Shown here piece after piece: positions 46,515 through 58,338 of a stretch of 64,000 bases of DNA (the stretch's first letter is position 1; the number at the start of each line of letters is the position of its first letter). Source of the stretch: Chromera velia. Taxonomy: Eukaryota; Sar; Chromeraceae. The DNA lies in NCBI GenBank assembly GCA_018398765.1, contig JAHBMJ010002009.1, positions 42,509 through 106,508 of the forward strand, given 5' to 3'. The notes under the pieces were generated by a model that saw nothing but the letters and a program-made list of their open reading frames with translations, did not search any database and had not been told where the DNA came from. The position numbers were made by a program, and so were the translations under genes.

Positions 46515-47950
46515 CAGTGCATTGAACAAATAAATTGCAAATAAATTGCTTTGACTAGTTTGATGCAAACAATTATTGCAATAGTTGTAATTAATTGCCA
46601 ATCATTGCCTGTAAAACAAAAATTTAATTTTTCTAGGTGCTCTAGGGTGTTTAAAGGACTATTAATAACATTTTTGTGTTTTTTTATGCATATTTAATGT
46701 GATGTACAGTATTTTAATACTTATATAAATGAATTTAAAATCTTTGAAAGGAGTTATACTAAGTTATACAACTCATTACTAAGCTATTACTTGGTATTGA
46801 TACCTGTAATATATTCAACAATAACTATTTTTATTTTTTAACATAGAAAATATAAACTTAGAATTCAATATGAATGATGAAGAATATGAACACACTTTCA
46901 TATACGGTTCATAACATGAAAATTCCGCAACTGTACGTACAAGCAGCTAAGGGGGGGCACTCTGGAAGGTTATGGTAGATTTTAAGCCTAAAATAACATA
47001 AAATGTGAATAAAAACAGAATTTTGCGAGCCAGTCCGGCAACCTGGAGCTCCGCTTGGTCAAGTTACGTTAAAATCTGATGTTTTTGAAGTGTAGGCTTC
47101 ATGGTTACTTTGGGTTATCCCCTTTTTATCTTTGTCACATAAAGAGGTTACAGGTTACCCGGTTATGAGCATTTTGACCTCAGTAACCAACCAAATTTTC
47201 AACTTTTAAAAACATTCAAAATGATGTTTAGAACACGTTTGAATGCTTCTTAAGGGAGGTTACTTCATTTTTGAGGGGGGTCAAAAAACGTTATGAATTA
47301 TCTGGTTACGGGGGGTTCAGGGGCAAAATGAGTGTAACATATTATTTTTCATCATTTTTGACCATAACCTGAATTGTTTAACAATCTTGAAGCCAGTTTT
47401 ATGAGTAACTAAACGTAACTAATCGATTGGCACCACTTTTGACTGATAGTTACATGTCACACGTTGTAGGGGGGGGGTGTAGGGTCAGTAACCATAGTAT
47501 AACCGGTTGAAGTGCCCCCCCCTAGAAAAGCAGTAAAAACTTACTTAGTTGGCTGCTCCTTTGCTTTACTTAGTCGGCTGAAGCTGCCAAACAACAGACA
47601 ACAACAGAAGACCGAGCCGTTTCCATAAATACATACATGTAACAGTATTTTACGTACACGTACATGTGTTTCGTCGGTCTACGCGGCTTAATTGCGTGCA
47701 AAGCAGTCACACTGCGCGCGCACCATGCCCACTTTGCACCGCGCGTATGCTTAATCGCTTTGGCACCCTATAACGCGCGTTTGGCCTTGTTTTTTACTAG
47801 TTTTGAGCCCAATAAAACACCTCAGACTCTCAATTTTGAAATTGTATACAATTATTGCAATAAATTGCAATGAGCTAAGAGCTTGCAATAAATTATTGCT
47901 CCCAATTATTTGCAATTATTGCAATTATAATTATTGCTTTCAATGCACTG
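46515..47950. mobile_element. Non-autonomous hAT-like transposon (1436 bp)
   Basis: Ends are CAGTGCATTGAA and its reverse complement TTCAATGCACTG. The element is flanked by a perfect 8-bp direct repeat, TTTGTCTA, at 46507-46514 and 47951-47958. Copy B of the host repeat has the uninterrupted site GGTTTGTCTACCTCTTGG near 49301. An 8-bp target duplication with CAG-starting inverted ends is the hallmark of hAT transposons. No transposase frame is present, so it must be mobilised in trans if at all. Subterminal TTGCAATAA-type motifs are repeated near both ends. Confidence 0.9.
46947..47525. mobile_element. Nested hAT-like MITE (579 bp)
   Basis: Ends are CTAAGGGGGGGCACT and AGTGCCCCCCCCTAG, near-perfect inverted repeats. 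Flanks are ACAAGCAG (46939-46946) and AAAAGCAG (47526-47533), an 8-bp target duplication with one mismatch. It lies inside the larger hAT-like element. No coding frame is recognised. Confidence 0.7.
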
Positions 47951-48753
47951 TTTGTCTACCTCTTGGAAGTAATATAAGGGCTATGATGCCTTACAAGGTA
48001 CATCAGAACAACAAGCTACACTAACAAGGATGAAGGTCAAGAAGCCAGAGAAAGGAGGGGGCGACAGCATGTGAAGAAGCGCTATAGCATCACTTGTCAT
48101 TCAAATGAAAAGCGATGCTGAAGAGTGAAAGCATTGAGAACTTTTTGAAGGAAGGAAACTGCACTAAGTCTTGTGCATGAGTTGAAGATGACAGTCGAAA
48201 CAAAAAACCAGTTTCCAAACTGTAAAATTTTAGAGGCTTGCTCTACTGTTGAAAAGCTATGAGGCAACCTATTAAGAGAGTTTGATATGTGCACAAAGAT
48301 GATAGAGTGGACCTAGGAGTAGACTTGGATCAGTTTAGATTGGGCAGCAGGAAAGGGCTGCATTCAGGTTACTGATCACCTTCCCTGACTTCAGAGGACA
48401 AAAAATGATAGAAAGATATGATAAAGATGAAATATGTGTAAATCCGGAGAAGTACATGATGACTGAAAGAGGAAAAGACTATTTAGCATAGTTGTAGCTT
48501 GGTGTACAAAGGGTGTCTGCCAGATCGATTCGTGGCTTGTGCGGTGGGACAAAGAAAAAGTGACACTCGGTGTTGGACTGGAAATGTGATTAGGTAAAGT
48601 TTGTTTAAAGTTGTTTTTGTGATATGTATTAGAGATACAAGGGTCCCAGTCACTGTATATAATCATCATACAATGAACAATTTTTTAAAATTTTATAAGA
48701 CTAAAATACTTTGTAGTTTTCTTTCTTTATGTAATAATAAGGATCGTTGTATA

Positions 48754-49148
48754 CCCTAGGCGATAAAATTATTGAATAAAATTTTGGAGTTTGGCAAAAT
48801 TTCATTTTTGGGGACAGTATTGGATCAAGCTTTCTCTTTTGAGAGTTTGGGGGCTAGTGTACTTACTACTATGATTCTAGAGTTATATTGGGTCATCTTT
48901 GCTTATACAATCACTATTGAAGCTAAGATGGGTCATTTGGTACCCCTATAGCTAGGGTCGTTCGCGATATGCAAAAAACACATTTTTAAAAAATTAGTGA
49001 GAAATAGATATAGAGTCTTATCAATAGACTAACAAAAAAAAACATCTTTAGATATAGTTTCACTGAAAGTATTTCTTCTACTTTTTAGCTAGTTTTCTGA
49101 ATCGATTTCTTTGATATGAAGTTTATTCAATATTTTTGTCGTCTAGGG
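48754..49148. mobile_element. Terminal-inverted-repeat element, copy B
   Basis: It begins CCCTAGGCGATAAAATTATT and ends TTTTTGTCGTCTAGGG. It is collinear with copy A, with scattered substitutions. TA precedes it and TG follows. Confidence 0.75.
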
Positions 49149-50108
49149 TGTGAGGGCAAAAATTGACATTTCTCATGTTTTCACTTTTCACTTTTCATTC
49201 AATATCGATTCAAACAGAAAGGAAAACAGTTACAAAGATACAAATACTGCATGTGATACGTTTTACATTGAACTATCCCTGCTGTTGAAACAATGTTCTG
49301 GTTTGTCTACCTCTTGGAAGTAATATAAGGGCTATGATGCCTTACAAGGTATATCAGAACAACAAGCTGCACTAACAAGGATGAAGGTCAAGAAGCCAGA
49401 GAAAGGAGGGGGCGACAGCACGTGAAGAAGCGCTATAGCATCACTTGTCATTCAAATGAAAAGCGATGCTGAAGAGTGAAAGCATTGAGAACTTTTTGAA
49501 GGAAGGAAGCTGCACTAAGTCTTGTGCATGAGTTGAACATGACAGTCGAAACAAAAAACCAGTTTCCAAACTATAAAATTTTAGAGGCTTGCTTTACTGT
49601 TGAAAAGCTATGAGGCAACCTGTTAAGAGAGTTTGATATGTGCACAAAGATGACAGAGTGGACCTAGGAGTGGACTTGGATCAGTTTAGATTGGGCAGCA
49701 GGAAAGGGCTGCATTCAGGTTACTGATCACCTTCCCTGACTTCAGAGGATAAAAAATGATTGATAGATAGATATGATGAAGATGGAATGTGTGCAAATCT
49801 GGAGAAATACATGATGACTGAAAGAGGAAAAGACTATTTAGCATGGTTGTAGCTTGGTGTACAAAGGGTGTCTGCCAGATCGATTCGTGGCTTGTGCGGT
49901 GGGACAAAGAAAAAGTGACACTCGGTGTTGGACTGGAAATGTGATTAGGTAAAGTTTGTTTAAAGTTGTTTTTGTGATATGTATTAGAGATACAAGGGTC
50001 CCAGTCACTGTATATAATCATCATACAATGAACAATTTTTTAAAATTTTATAAGACTAAAATACTTTGTAGTTTTCTTTCTTTATGTAATAATAAGGATC
50101 GTTGCACA
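49149..50108. repeat. Spacer between copies B and C (960 bp)
   Basis: It matches the spacer between A and B once the hAT insertion is removed, and holds the empty hAT target site. A minus-strand 112-codon frame (49686-50024) starting MMIIYSDWDPCISNTYHKNN is nearly identical to one at 48391-48669. The conservation reflects duplication; a gene is not supported. Confidence 0.7.
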
Positions 50109-50503
50109 CCCTAGGCGATAAAATTATTGAATAAAATTTTGGAGTTTGGCAAAGTTTCATTTTTGGGGACAGTATTGGATCAAGCTTTCCTTTTTGAGAG
50201 TTTGGGGGCTAGTGTACTTACTACTATGATTTTAGAGTTATATTGGGTCATCTTTGCCTGTGTAATCACTATTGAAGCTAAGATGGGTCATTTGGTACCC
50301 CTATAGCTAGGGTCGTTCGCGATATGCAAAAAACACATTTTTAAAAAATTAGTGAGAAATAGATATAGAGTTTTATCAAGAGACTAACAAAAAAAAATAT
50401 CTTTAGATACAGTTTCACTGAAAGTATTTCTTCTACTTTTTAGCTAGTTTTCTGAATCGATTTCTTTGATATGAAGTTTATTCAATAATTTTGTCGTCTA
50501 GGG
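50109..50503. mobile_element. Terminal-inverted-repeat element, copy C
   Basis: It begins CCCTAGGCGATAAAATTATT and ends AATAATTTTGTCGTCTAGGG, followed by TA. Sequence to the right of it is unrelated to the spacers, so this is the true right edge of the block. Confidence 0.75.
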
Positions 50504-50518
50504 TAGCGTTAGGGGGAA

Positions 50519-50750
50519 TCGATGTTATCTAGGATGTTACGTACGTTAATATCAAACGTTTATCAGCCTGAGTAGTGTTTTGTTTGTTGATATGCTATTT
50601 CATACTACATTTTTGTGGTACGTCAGTTCAGGTACTAGCCTTAGAGGACATTGATGTTTCCTAGGATGTTACATTGATATCAAACGTTTATCAATAGTAT
50701 TTTAATTATTGACATTTTATTTCGTACTACACTTTCGTGGTACGTGAGAT
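50519..50750. repeat. Two-copy ~127-bp degenerate tandem repeat
   Basis: Both copies contain CTAGGATGTTAC, then ATATCAAACGTTTATCA, then TACTACA(T/C)TTT(T/C)GTGGTACGT. They begin at about 50521 and 50648. Confidence 0.75.
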
Positions 50751-51887
50751 CAAAAGTTTAACTTCTTTTTTTTTATATAACTTTGGGGTCCACCCCCCCT
50801 CGACTTACTTCATTAATTCCGTAACTCTTAAACGCTCCTAGAAACGCTCTTAAAATAATACATGTACTTTCCATGCAATTTTAATTTTTATATTTTATGT
50901 TAAACTTTTTGAAATAATTAATTTTTAAAATCTAATACCTTTGGGTCTCCACATGTAACATAAATTGGTCACCGTCTAGGTCACCGTCAAGCTTATCGGA
51001 TAATCGATGAGCGAGTCTCAGCGAGACCGTGACAATCTTGACCTTCAATTTCAACATTTGCTTTAATCATTCACTCACGCACCCATTCACTCATTCATCA
51101 TGCAGTCAGAAACTTCATTGCATGCCGCATGCTACCATTCAAGTTGGTCTCCGAGTCGTGATCCGACTCGGACCCGGCAGCAACGTGTCATGCAATGCGA
51201 TCACGGAGTCGCACACTTCTCACTTTTTTTAGTATGTGCCCCTTTGTGCACATCAGTTGCATGGCACCCTCGCCAGCCACGCCCCACGTGTTCACTCACT
51301 CCTTTTCTCGATCACGCCAATCGGTGCTCGCATGAATGCTGCATGCACCAACGTGATGTCAGAGCAGCCACGAAGAAGAGGCTGGCTGACTTCAACTTGC
51401 AGAGGTGGTCCCTAAATGAATTCGATGCAACGATCGACAAATAAAAGTGAGCGGTTGAGTCAAAGTCTCATCTCGTCGTTTCATAGGCAGAAAGAAAGAG
51501 AGAAGAAAAGAAAGAACAGGGAAAGAAGGAATGACGCACCCTCACCCTCACTATCCAGAAAGAACTATGACGACTTCACATGCGATTGCCACCATACATG
51601 CACACTCATACATACAATACGCACCCACACGCGCTGTGTGTCGCTCTTCAATCATTCACGCATGCACTCACCTACTCAGTCAGGATCGACGCAAGAAGAA
51701 AAAAACGCTGCGAGAACAGCGCTTCCAGCAACAACTGAATTTGCTTCAGTTTGACGTTTGTGCGACCGCACCAAACGTAACCACTCACACACGAACGTCG
51801 CCGAACCAAACCGATTTTTGTTTCATCTAGCTCCCTCGACCGATGTTTGCCGAAAGAGGGCATGGATTCTCTGCCTGTCTGTCTGCC

Positions 51888-51922
<35 letters not shown>

Positions 51923-52345
51923 TTTTGTCCAACCATTTGATCCTCACTAATTCTTGACTTGCAGGCCTGTGGGGGGACATGACGGATGGATGAGACACCT
52001 AGGTACATCCACGGACACGCTCATCACGCCTGCACAGTGATTCACGCAGCTGCAGCACAGTCAGGGACCTCCTCCACATTGAATGCATGAAGTCAGGGGC
52101 CATTCGGTTAGGTGCCCAATGCCCATTTTTATTCGCGGAACTGCACTTTCTTTCTGTTTCTGTACAAACTTGGTCTTCCCTCCCGCACCCCACTAACAAG
52201 CAACGCACTTGAACATGAAACGACAGCATGCATTCTAAAGAGCCATAGTAGGCACACATGCATCCAATTGATTTCCCCCCTTCTAATCCTCCCTACTCCC
52301 TCCCCCCTCAATCATCGAATTTCATGCCACCCGACAGCCCGAAAT
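50751..52345. other. Flank downstream of the mosaic-protein gene
   Basis: AT-rich to about 51000, then more GC-rich. No supported gene. A (TCTG)n run lies at about 51873-51922. The 3' UTR of the minus-strand gene should occupy the upper part, but I see no clear polyadenylation signal. Confidence 0.55.
51873..51922. repeat. (TCTG)n microsatellite
   Basis: About twelve TCTG/CCTG units lie downstream of the minus-strand gene stop. Confidence 0.9.
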
Positions 52346-54517
52346 TCAACCGCCGAAGTTCAAGAGGTCAAAGTCAATTCCCGGCAGAGGGGCCACAGTG
52401 GGCACAGGGGCAACAGGAACAGGCTCGAATCCAGGGAGCTCCGTTTGAGGAACAGTCCCCGCACCCGCCATGGCTGGGGCCCCACCCACCGGCACTGCGC
52501 CCATTCCTCCCATCCCCCCCATGTCCATTGCTGGCAGCTTCATTTTGCCGAAGTCAAAGCCCTCCAAGGAAGGCGATGCGGGAGAAACCAGAGAAGGAGT
52601 AGAACCAAATGTGAGGCCATCAAGTTTGAAGAGGTCACCGCCCCCTCCGAAGAAATCGAACACCCCCCCACTTCCGGAAGCTGCCCCGACTGCACTCAAC
52701 AAGCACAAAGATCCAACGGACAAAAAGCATGAACGTGTACATAAGGATAAAAGGCAGCATATGAACCTGAAAGCAAAAATGGCTGAACGATGCGAAGAGC
52801 AAAGCCATTTCGTCGCTTCAGCGACGTGTGTTCAATGAAAAACACGACAACAACCGGCACAAAAGACGAATGCTCGAAGTTGAGATCCCGTCGCCTACCG
52901 ACCCTGCGGCTCAGAGCTTGAAGAAACAGAAGGACCAGCGGCCACCGTGGGAGGCTTGCCGAAGCTTCTAAGGGTGTTCCCGACAGCCTTGCAGTCTCCC
53001 ACTACTTCCACCCTCACAGTAATGGTCGCAGGAGCAGACTCCGACGCCTTGTCCCTTGCAGTGTACTGCCAGGAGACGTCGAAGCTGGATGTCTTCCCGG
53101 CAGGGGGCGTGTAAGTGAACTGCCCGGTCTGCTCGCTCCACTCGAGAACTCCCTCAGAGGGACGAGACACGAGAGGGAATGTTACATGCTCAGCGGAGGT
53201 GTCGATGTCCCATGCCTCAGCCATGCCCTGGAGGGAGGGGATGGTCCTGCAAGAAAAGGGGGGGGGAGGTAAATTGAAAGGTCAATCCGAGAGAGGCATA
53301 GAGGGTCTGAGACTGAGTGCAGTAAGGGGTTTCAGAGCTGTGAAAGGAGTTGAAAAGTGACCAGAGTGTGAGAGGAGTTATGGAAGTTTCGAAACTGAAG
53401 CACTTTCTTTTTGTTCCCTGCTTGAGTGTTTGTTCCCCTCTCCCAAGCTTCCCTCGATTAGACAGACCGCTGCAAGCATTTGTCAGGCCGACTAACTGAC
53501 TGACCGACTGACTTACTGAGTGACTGACTAACTTTGACTTGCATTCAATCTTCAGGGTGAAGGAGAGGTCCTTGGCCTGGGGTCCGTCGTCTGCAGGCAG
53601 AAGAAGAAGAAGAAGCACCCAGAGGAAAGGAAAGGAAAGGAGCGGGGATGTGTTCAGAAATCATTTGGACAAATAAAATGACTTCAACAGACACTAGGAC
53701 AGTCAAAGAATCAAAAGACGGGAAATTCGAGAAGGAAAGGGAAAAACAAGGATAAAGTCTCACTGAGACGGCAAGCCTCTCAAAATGACCCTCCCTCAGT
53801 CTGCCTCCCTCACCTTTTCCGATCACCTTGATGGTCACCTTGGCGGTGGCCTTGCAGATGACGAAGTCGCCCTTCGAGTCGTGGATCTTCTTCTGCACGA
53901 AGAAGAAGAAGGAGGAAGGTGGTACTTGGTGGTGATACTCAAAGCAATCAAGATGAGCTTGGCAGACTTTGGATGGAAGCCAGGGCTCATCTGAGGGGGG
54001 GACGCTGAAACATCTAATCAATTTGTGACGTGTGGCGGGCTGCAAGGCGAGAGTATTGCCCCCGAGAGAAACTGGAAACAGAGAAAACTTCGACCGACCT
54101 TCGCAGTGTAGAAGAAGAAGTCTGTTCCAACGAAATTCTTGGCAGGAGAGTACTCGAAGGTTCCGTCAGAGGAGAGGAAAAACACTGTGCCTGCAAGTGT
54201 TTAAATACCCCCCACACACACATAGACGAAATAATATGAACGATAACATTTGACAGAGGACAAACAGAGGCTCACAAGCGGGATGAGGAAAAATAGGCAA
54301 AAACCCTCGATACACTTTTGCTCCGAATTCCGACCCCTGCCATCTTCCAGTCCAGCCCCTCTGTCTATCTCTGCTGACCGACCTCCCTCTGCAGTGGTGG
54401 GGCTCGTGGCAGAGACGATGACCTCCCACCCGACGGGGTCGTTGATCAGGGCGTTGGCGACCAGAGTCGTGTCTTCGTGGACGGCGAAGAAGTCGTCCAC
54501 AAGAGCTTGGGAGAGCT
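52346..54517 (-). other. Exons 19-24: two cadherin-like repeats and Gly/Met/Pro tail
   Basis: Repeat 1 (about 899-1000) has FFAVHEDTTLVANALINDP, then GTVFFLSSDGTFEYSPAKNF, VGTDFFFYTAK and ATAKVTIKVIGK. Repeat 2 (about 1001-1110) has DDGPQAKDLSFTLKIECK, then GVLEWSEQTGQFTYTPPAGK, FDVSWQYTARD and ATITVRVEV. Both follow the bacterial cadherin-like / tandem-95 / VCBS pattern (EDT..L..N, G.......G.F.Y.P....F...F.Y.A.D......ATV.I.V). The last exon encodes a low-complexity tail with MDMGGMGGMG and a terminal FDLLNFGG. Reading through the exon 23 donor would instead end the protein nine bases later at a TAG. Confidence 0.72.
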
Positions 54518-56695
54518 CTGCGTGAATAGAAAAGACAAGGAAATAGAAAGGGAAAGAAATGTGAAAGTTGGGGTCCGAGGGAAAGAACGTATATTGCTCA
54601 GCCGAATTATAAGACAAGGAAGGGCTTCAGAATGAAAAAAAAAAATCGAAGGACACGTGATTTTGTAGTAGAGTCTCCTGAGACCACGTTACCCCGATAG
54701 AGCAGGAGTAGCATGCCGAGGAGGGAAAGAGGGGAAGGATGACCTCATGTGGAAAGGCGTCAGGGAAGGGAAATGCATGCCATGGGAAAATCTGAGCGGG
54801 TCTGCGCTCACACAAGTGTGTCTATTGCTTTTCCTCACATTACAACAAGACAGGAGGGCCCTCTGTTGAGAAAGACGGGTGAAAGAAAAAGGCAAGCAAA
54901 GGAACTGACTGTCGCAGGTGAGGTGCGGGTCCTTCTTGTGAGGGTCCACCCCCGAGTTGCTGCTGTCGATGTTGATCTTGATGGTGGGGGAGAAGTTCTG
55001 GACGTTCCCTCCAGAGTTGGAGATCGCCTGGGAGGTGGAGTTTCCTCCGGCAGCGTTGGAAGTCGAGTCGCCGGTCTGCATTCCAGCATGTGTGCAGTTA
55101 GATATTCATATGTCAGCCACTGTCGTTTGAACCTTCATGGCATTTCGACCTTTTCTACAGCATCAGAAGCAGCAACAAGGAGAAGGAGAAAGCGAGTGGA
55201 AGCCGCTGAGAAAAAGAAACAGGCAAATCTGAAGTCTAAACGATCAATGCATTGTTCGAAGCCCCTCCTGCGCTTCGCAAAAGCGCTAAGAATACGAATC
55301 TGCAGCCATACAGTAGCGGAGGCCTCTATGAGAAGATGACTTCCAAGCCAAGTGAAGTACGGAAGTATACATAAAACCAAGCAGGGGAGAATTTCTGTGT
55401 CTGAATGAAGTTATCCAGGACGTACGTAGGATTCGGAGTTCGATTCCACGTTGTTGTTTGACTTGGATGCAGATCCAGAAGAGGACTCGGAGCTGCAGTC
55501 AGTCGTGCAATGTGTTTGTTTACGCAGACACGTACGCACATGCAATCATACGAATCCGTCTATACATACATACATACATACATAATACACATACATACAT
55601 ACACCGATACATATGCGTATGACGCATGGCCACATAGACGTAGTGGACCCAGTACCGGAATACAAGAGAAGGACGGTCTCCCACAGCCCCCATGCCTTCT
55701 TGGTAACACACACGCGGTTCCTTCAGGCAGAGAAAAATCTATGAACGAGAAATCCCCCTCGTCCTGTCTGCTGCCAACGGACGGACTCACTGACTTGCTC
55801 TCGTTCTCAGAGCTCTGTCCCTGAGTGTTGACTCCGGTGTTTGTGTTCACATCTGTAGTGTCCACGTTGGTCTCTTGGTCCTGTGCGTAGTTTACAGAGA
55901 GGCAGAGAGACAGAAGGGTGAAGAAAGGTGAAGGGAGGGGTGAAGGGAGGGAGAGTCATGAGACGAAGTCGACAAAAAACGAGAGGGAGGAATCGTTTTT
56001 AGCGATTCTGCATATGGTTTTTGAGTCGACTGAGATCTGCTTCTGTCAGTCAGTCCATGAATTCTTTCAGCGAAGAAATAGCCGAGAAGCATCAATGCCG
56101 AGATGGTTGTAGAGCGAAAGAAAAATGCGGCTACTACCCTGAATTGAGAAGAAGAGAGCCAAAGTGATCAATCCATCGACACACCTACCTGAGATCCATC
56201 CACAGAGCCGTTGATGTCGGCGTCAGTGATCACATCGTTTTTGCTGTCGACAGAACCCTCGTTGGACTGATCGGACGAGGTCTCGCTGCTGATCTCAGTC
56301 GACTGCAAAATTATGGAAGGAAATCAAATGTGCACAGGCATTGATTCGCTTGTCGATCGACTCCTTCTACACGCCGATCTGGCTCCTTTCATGCATTCAG
56401 TGCAGCAGTTCTACGACTGTCAGGCAATTTATGGCACAGCTATACCAGCACAGTGGAGCTATTATGCATACACAAGCTGTATGAAATCACGTTCTTACAC
56501 ATTCAGGCAGATATAAAATCCTTTCCCGTCCCCCTCCTACCCACCCACCCTGTCGGAGGAGTCCTCGAGGTTCATGTCGTTCTCGTTGGACCCCGAGACG
56601 TCGTTGATGCTCTCAGACCCTGTCTTGACATCGGGGTTCAGAGTGATGTCGTTTGTGTCCTGCGGGTAGGAACAGAGAAGTAGCACACACACACA

Positions 56696-56734
<39 letters not shown>

Positions 56735-56846
56735 ACATACACACGCACACACAAGCGCACACACACATACACACACATACACACACATACACACACATAC
56801 ACACACACACACACACATACACACGCACACACAAGCACACACACAT

Positions 56847-56881
<35 letters not shown>

Positions 56882-58220
56882 CCAGCCTTGATTTAAGACC
56901 TCTGTCTTTTATTTGCTCCCTCGAAAGAAGGACAGCCAGAAATAAAAAAGTCTACAATTAATCTGGCAGCGAATATCGTTGGCGCAGCAGAAGCGGGCAA
57001 ATAGAGACCAGCAGAAATAAACAACCTGATGGACTTCTGACCGACCTGAACGTCCACATCGCTCCCAGAAGAAGAGCCGCTGCTCACATCGGTGTCGAGG
57101 TCCGTCTGGCTTCCTGCATCCACCGTGTTCTCGTTCTCTCCGTCAACGCTGCCCTCGGCGCCGTTGGTGTTCGAACTGTCGTTACCCAGCTGCATTCATT
57201 CAAGTTCATTCAGTCAACTTATTATAGTTTCTCACTTACCGAGAGTCAAGTGCAATTTGAAAGCACAAGGAAAAGCTTCGAGCACATACAAAGATAAATC
57301 CCGAGAATGGAAAAAATAGAAGAGAAAAGGACGGGTGCGCTTTCTCTTGGTTGACTGTCTGTCTGAGCTGTCTCTCTGAAGAAATCACTCACTCACATCG
57401 GCATCCAGGTCAGATCCCGAGTCTGTGGTTGCTTCGTTGGAGGCCTCCACGCTGCCCGAGTTGCTCTGGTCAGCCGAGTTCTTGTTGCCAGCAGAGTTTT
57501 CCTGCACAGACGGATTTACATCAAGTTAGACAGATGGAGTCTGATGTGTTTGCTGCATGGATGACAAATAAGCTGCACGTGCGGCACAACGATCAAGACG
57601 TACCAAAGAGGATGCTTCTCTTGATAAATGAAGCCCTCGAAGTCAATTGTGAGACTACATCAAAGAGAAGGGGTTTTGATTCGTTGAGGAATTGATATGA
57701 CTGGACTGACGGTCGCAGAGTTGTCGGTGAGTCCGACAGCGTTGTCGTTCTCACCGGACACGCCGTTCTCGCTGCCGATTGATGAGTCCACATCTCCGTC
57801 AACAGCGTTGGTGTTCGTGTCCTGCACAAGATGCCGGTAGAGACAGAAATCAGAGAGAGAGAGAGAGACAGAGAGGGAAAGAGGGAAAGAGGGAACGAGG
57901 GAGAAGGAAAGGAAGGAAGAGAGATTTAATTCCATTCTCTTGCGTGTCCAACCCTCCACGCACTTCTTCGCGCAAGTCCAAAAAGAGATCCCCCCCGGTT
58001 TGATTTGAAAGAAGTGAAAGAAAAGATCTGCATGTCGCAACTCACGCACCGTCACGTTGACATTGCTGCCAGCATTGGACCCGCTGTCCACTCCTGCCTC
58101 GAACCCGTTGTCACTCGAGGTGTCCACTGCATTCTCGTTGGTTCCGGTAGAGGAGGCACCGTTGCCGTTCTCGTTAGCGCTGTCATTGCCAACCTGAAGG
58201 AACCACCTCACACGTACACG

Positions 58221-58280
<60 letters not shown>

Positions 58281-58305
58281 TCACACACACACACACACAC
58301 ACTCA

Positions 58306-58338
<33 letters not shown>

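Larger units (their letters stand above)
45960..50503. mobile_element. Tandem composite of three inverted-repeat elements with ~960-bp spacers
   Basis: The block has the order element A, spacer (interrupted), element B, spacer, element C. Unit period is about 1355 bp from B to C, and 1350 from A to B after removing the hAT insertion and its target duplication. TA flanks the outer ends on both sides (45958-45959 and 50504-50505), which would fit a TA target for the composite. Minus-strand frames of 92 and 112 codons (48391-48669, 49686-50024) are similar in the two spacers but have no recognised family. Confidence 0.75.

Noticed and set aside
47664-47873. A 69-codon frame inside the hAT-like element as a transposase piece
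   Set aside because: Too short, with no hAT dimerisation or catalytic motif visible.
48391-50024. Conserved minus-strand frames in the spacers as a gene
   Set aside because: Similarity is explained by recent duplication of the whole spacer, and the two frames diverge at their C-termini.
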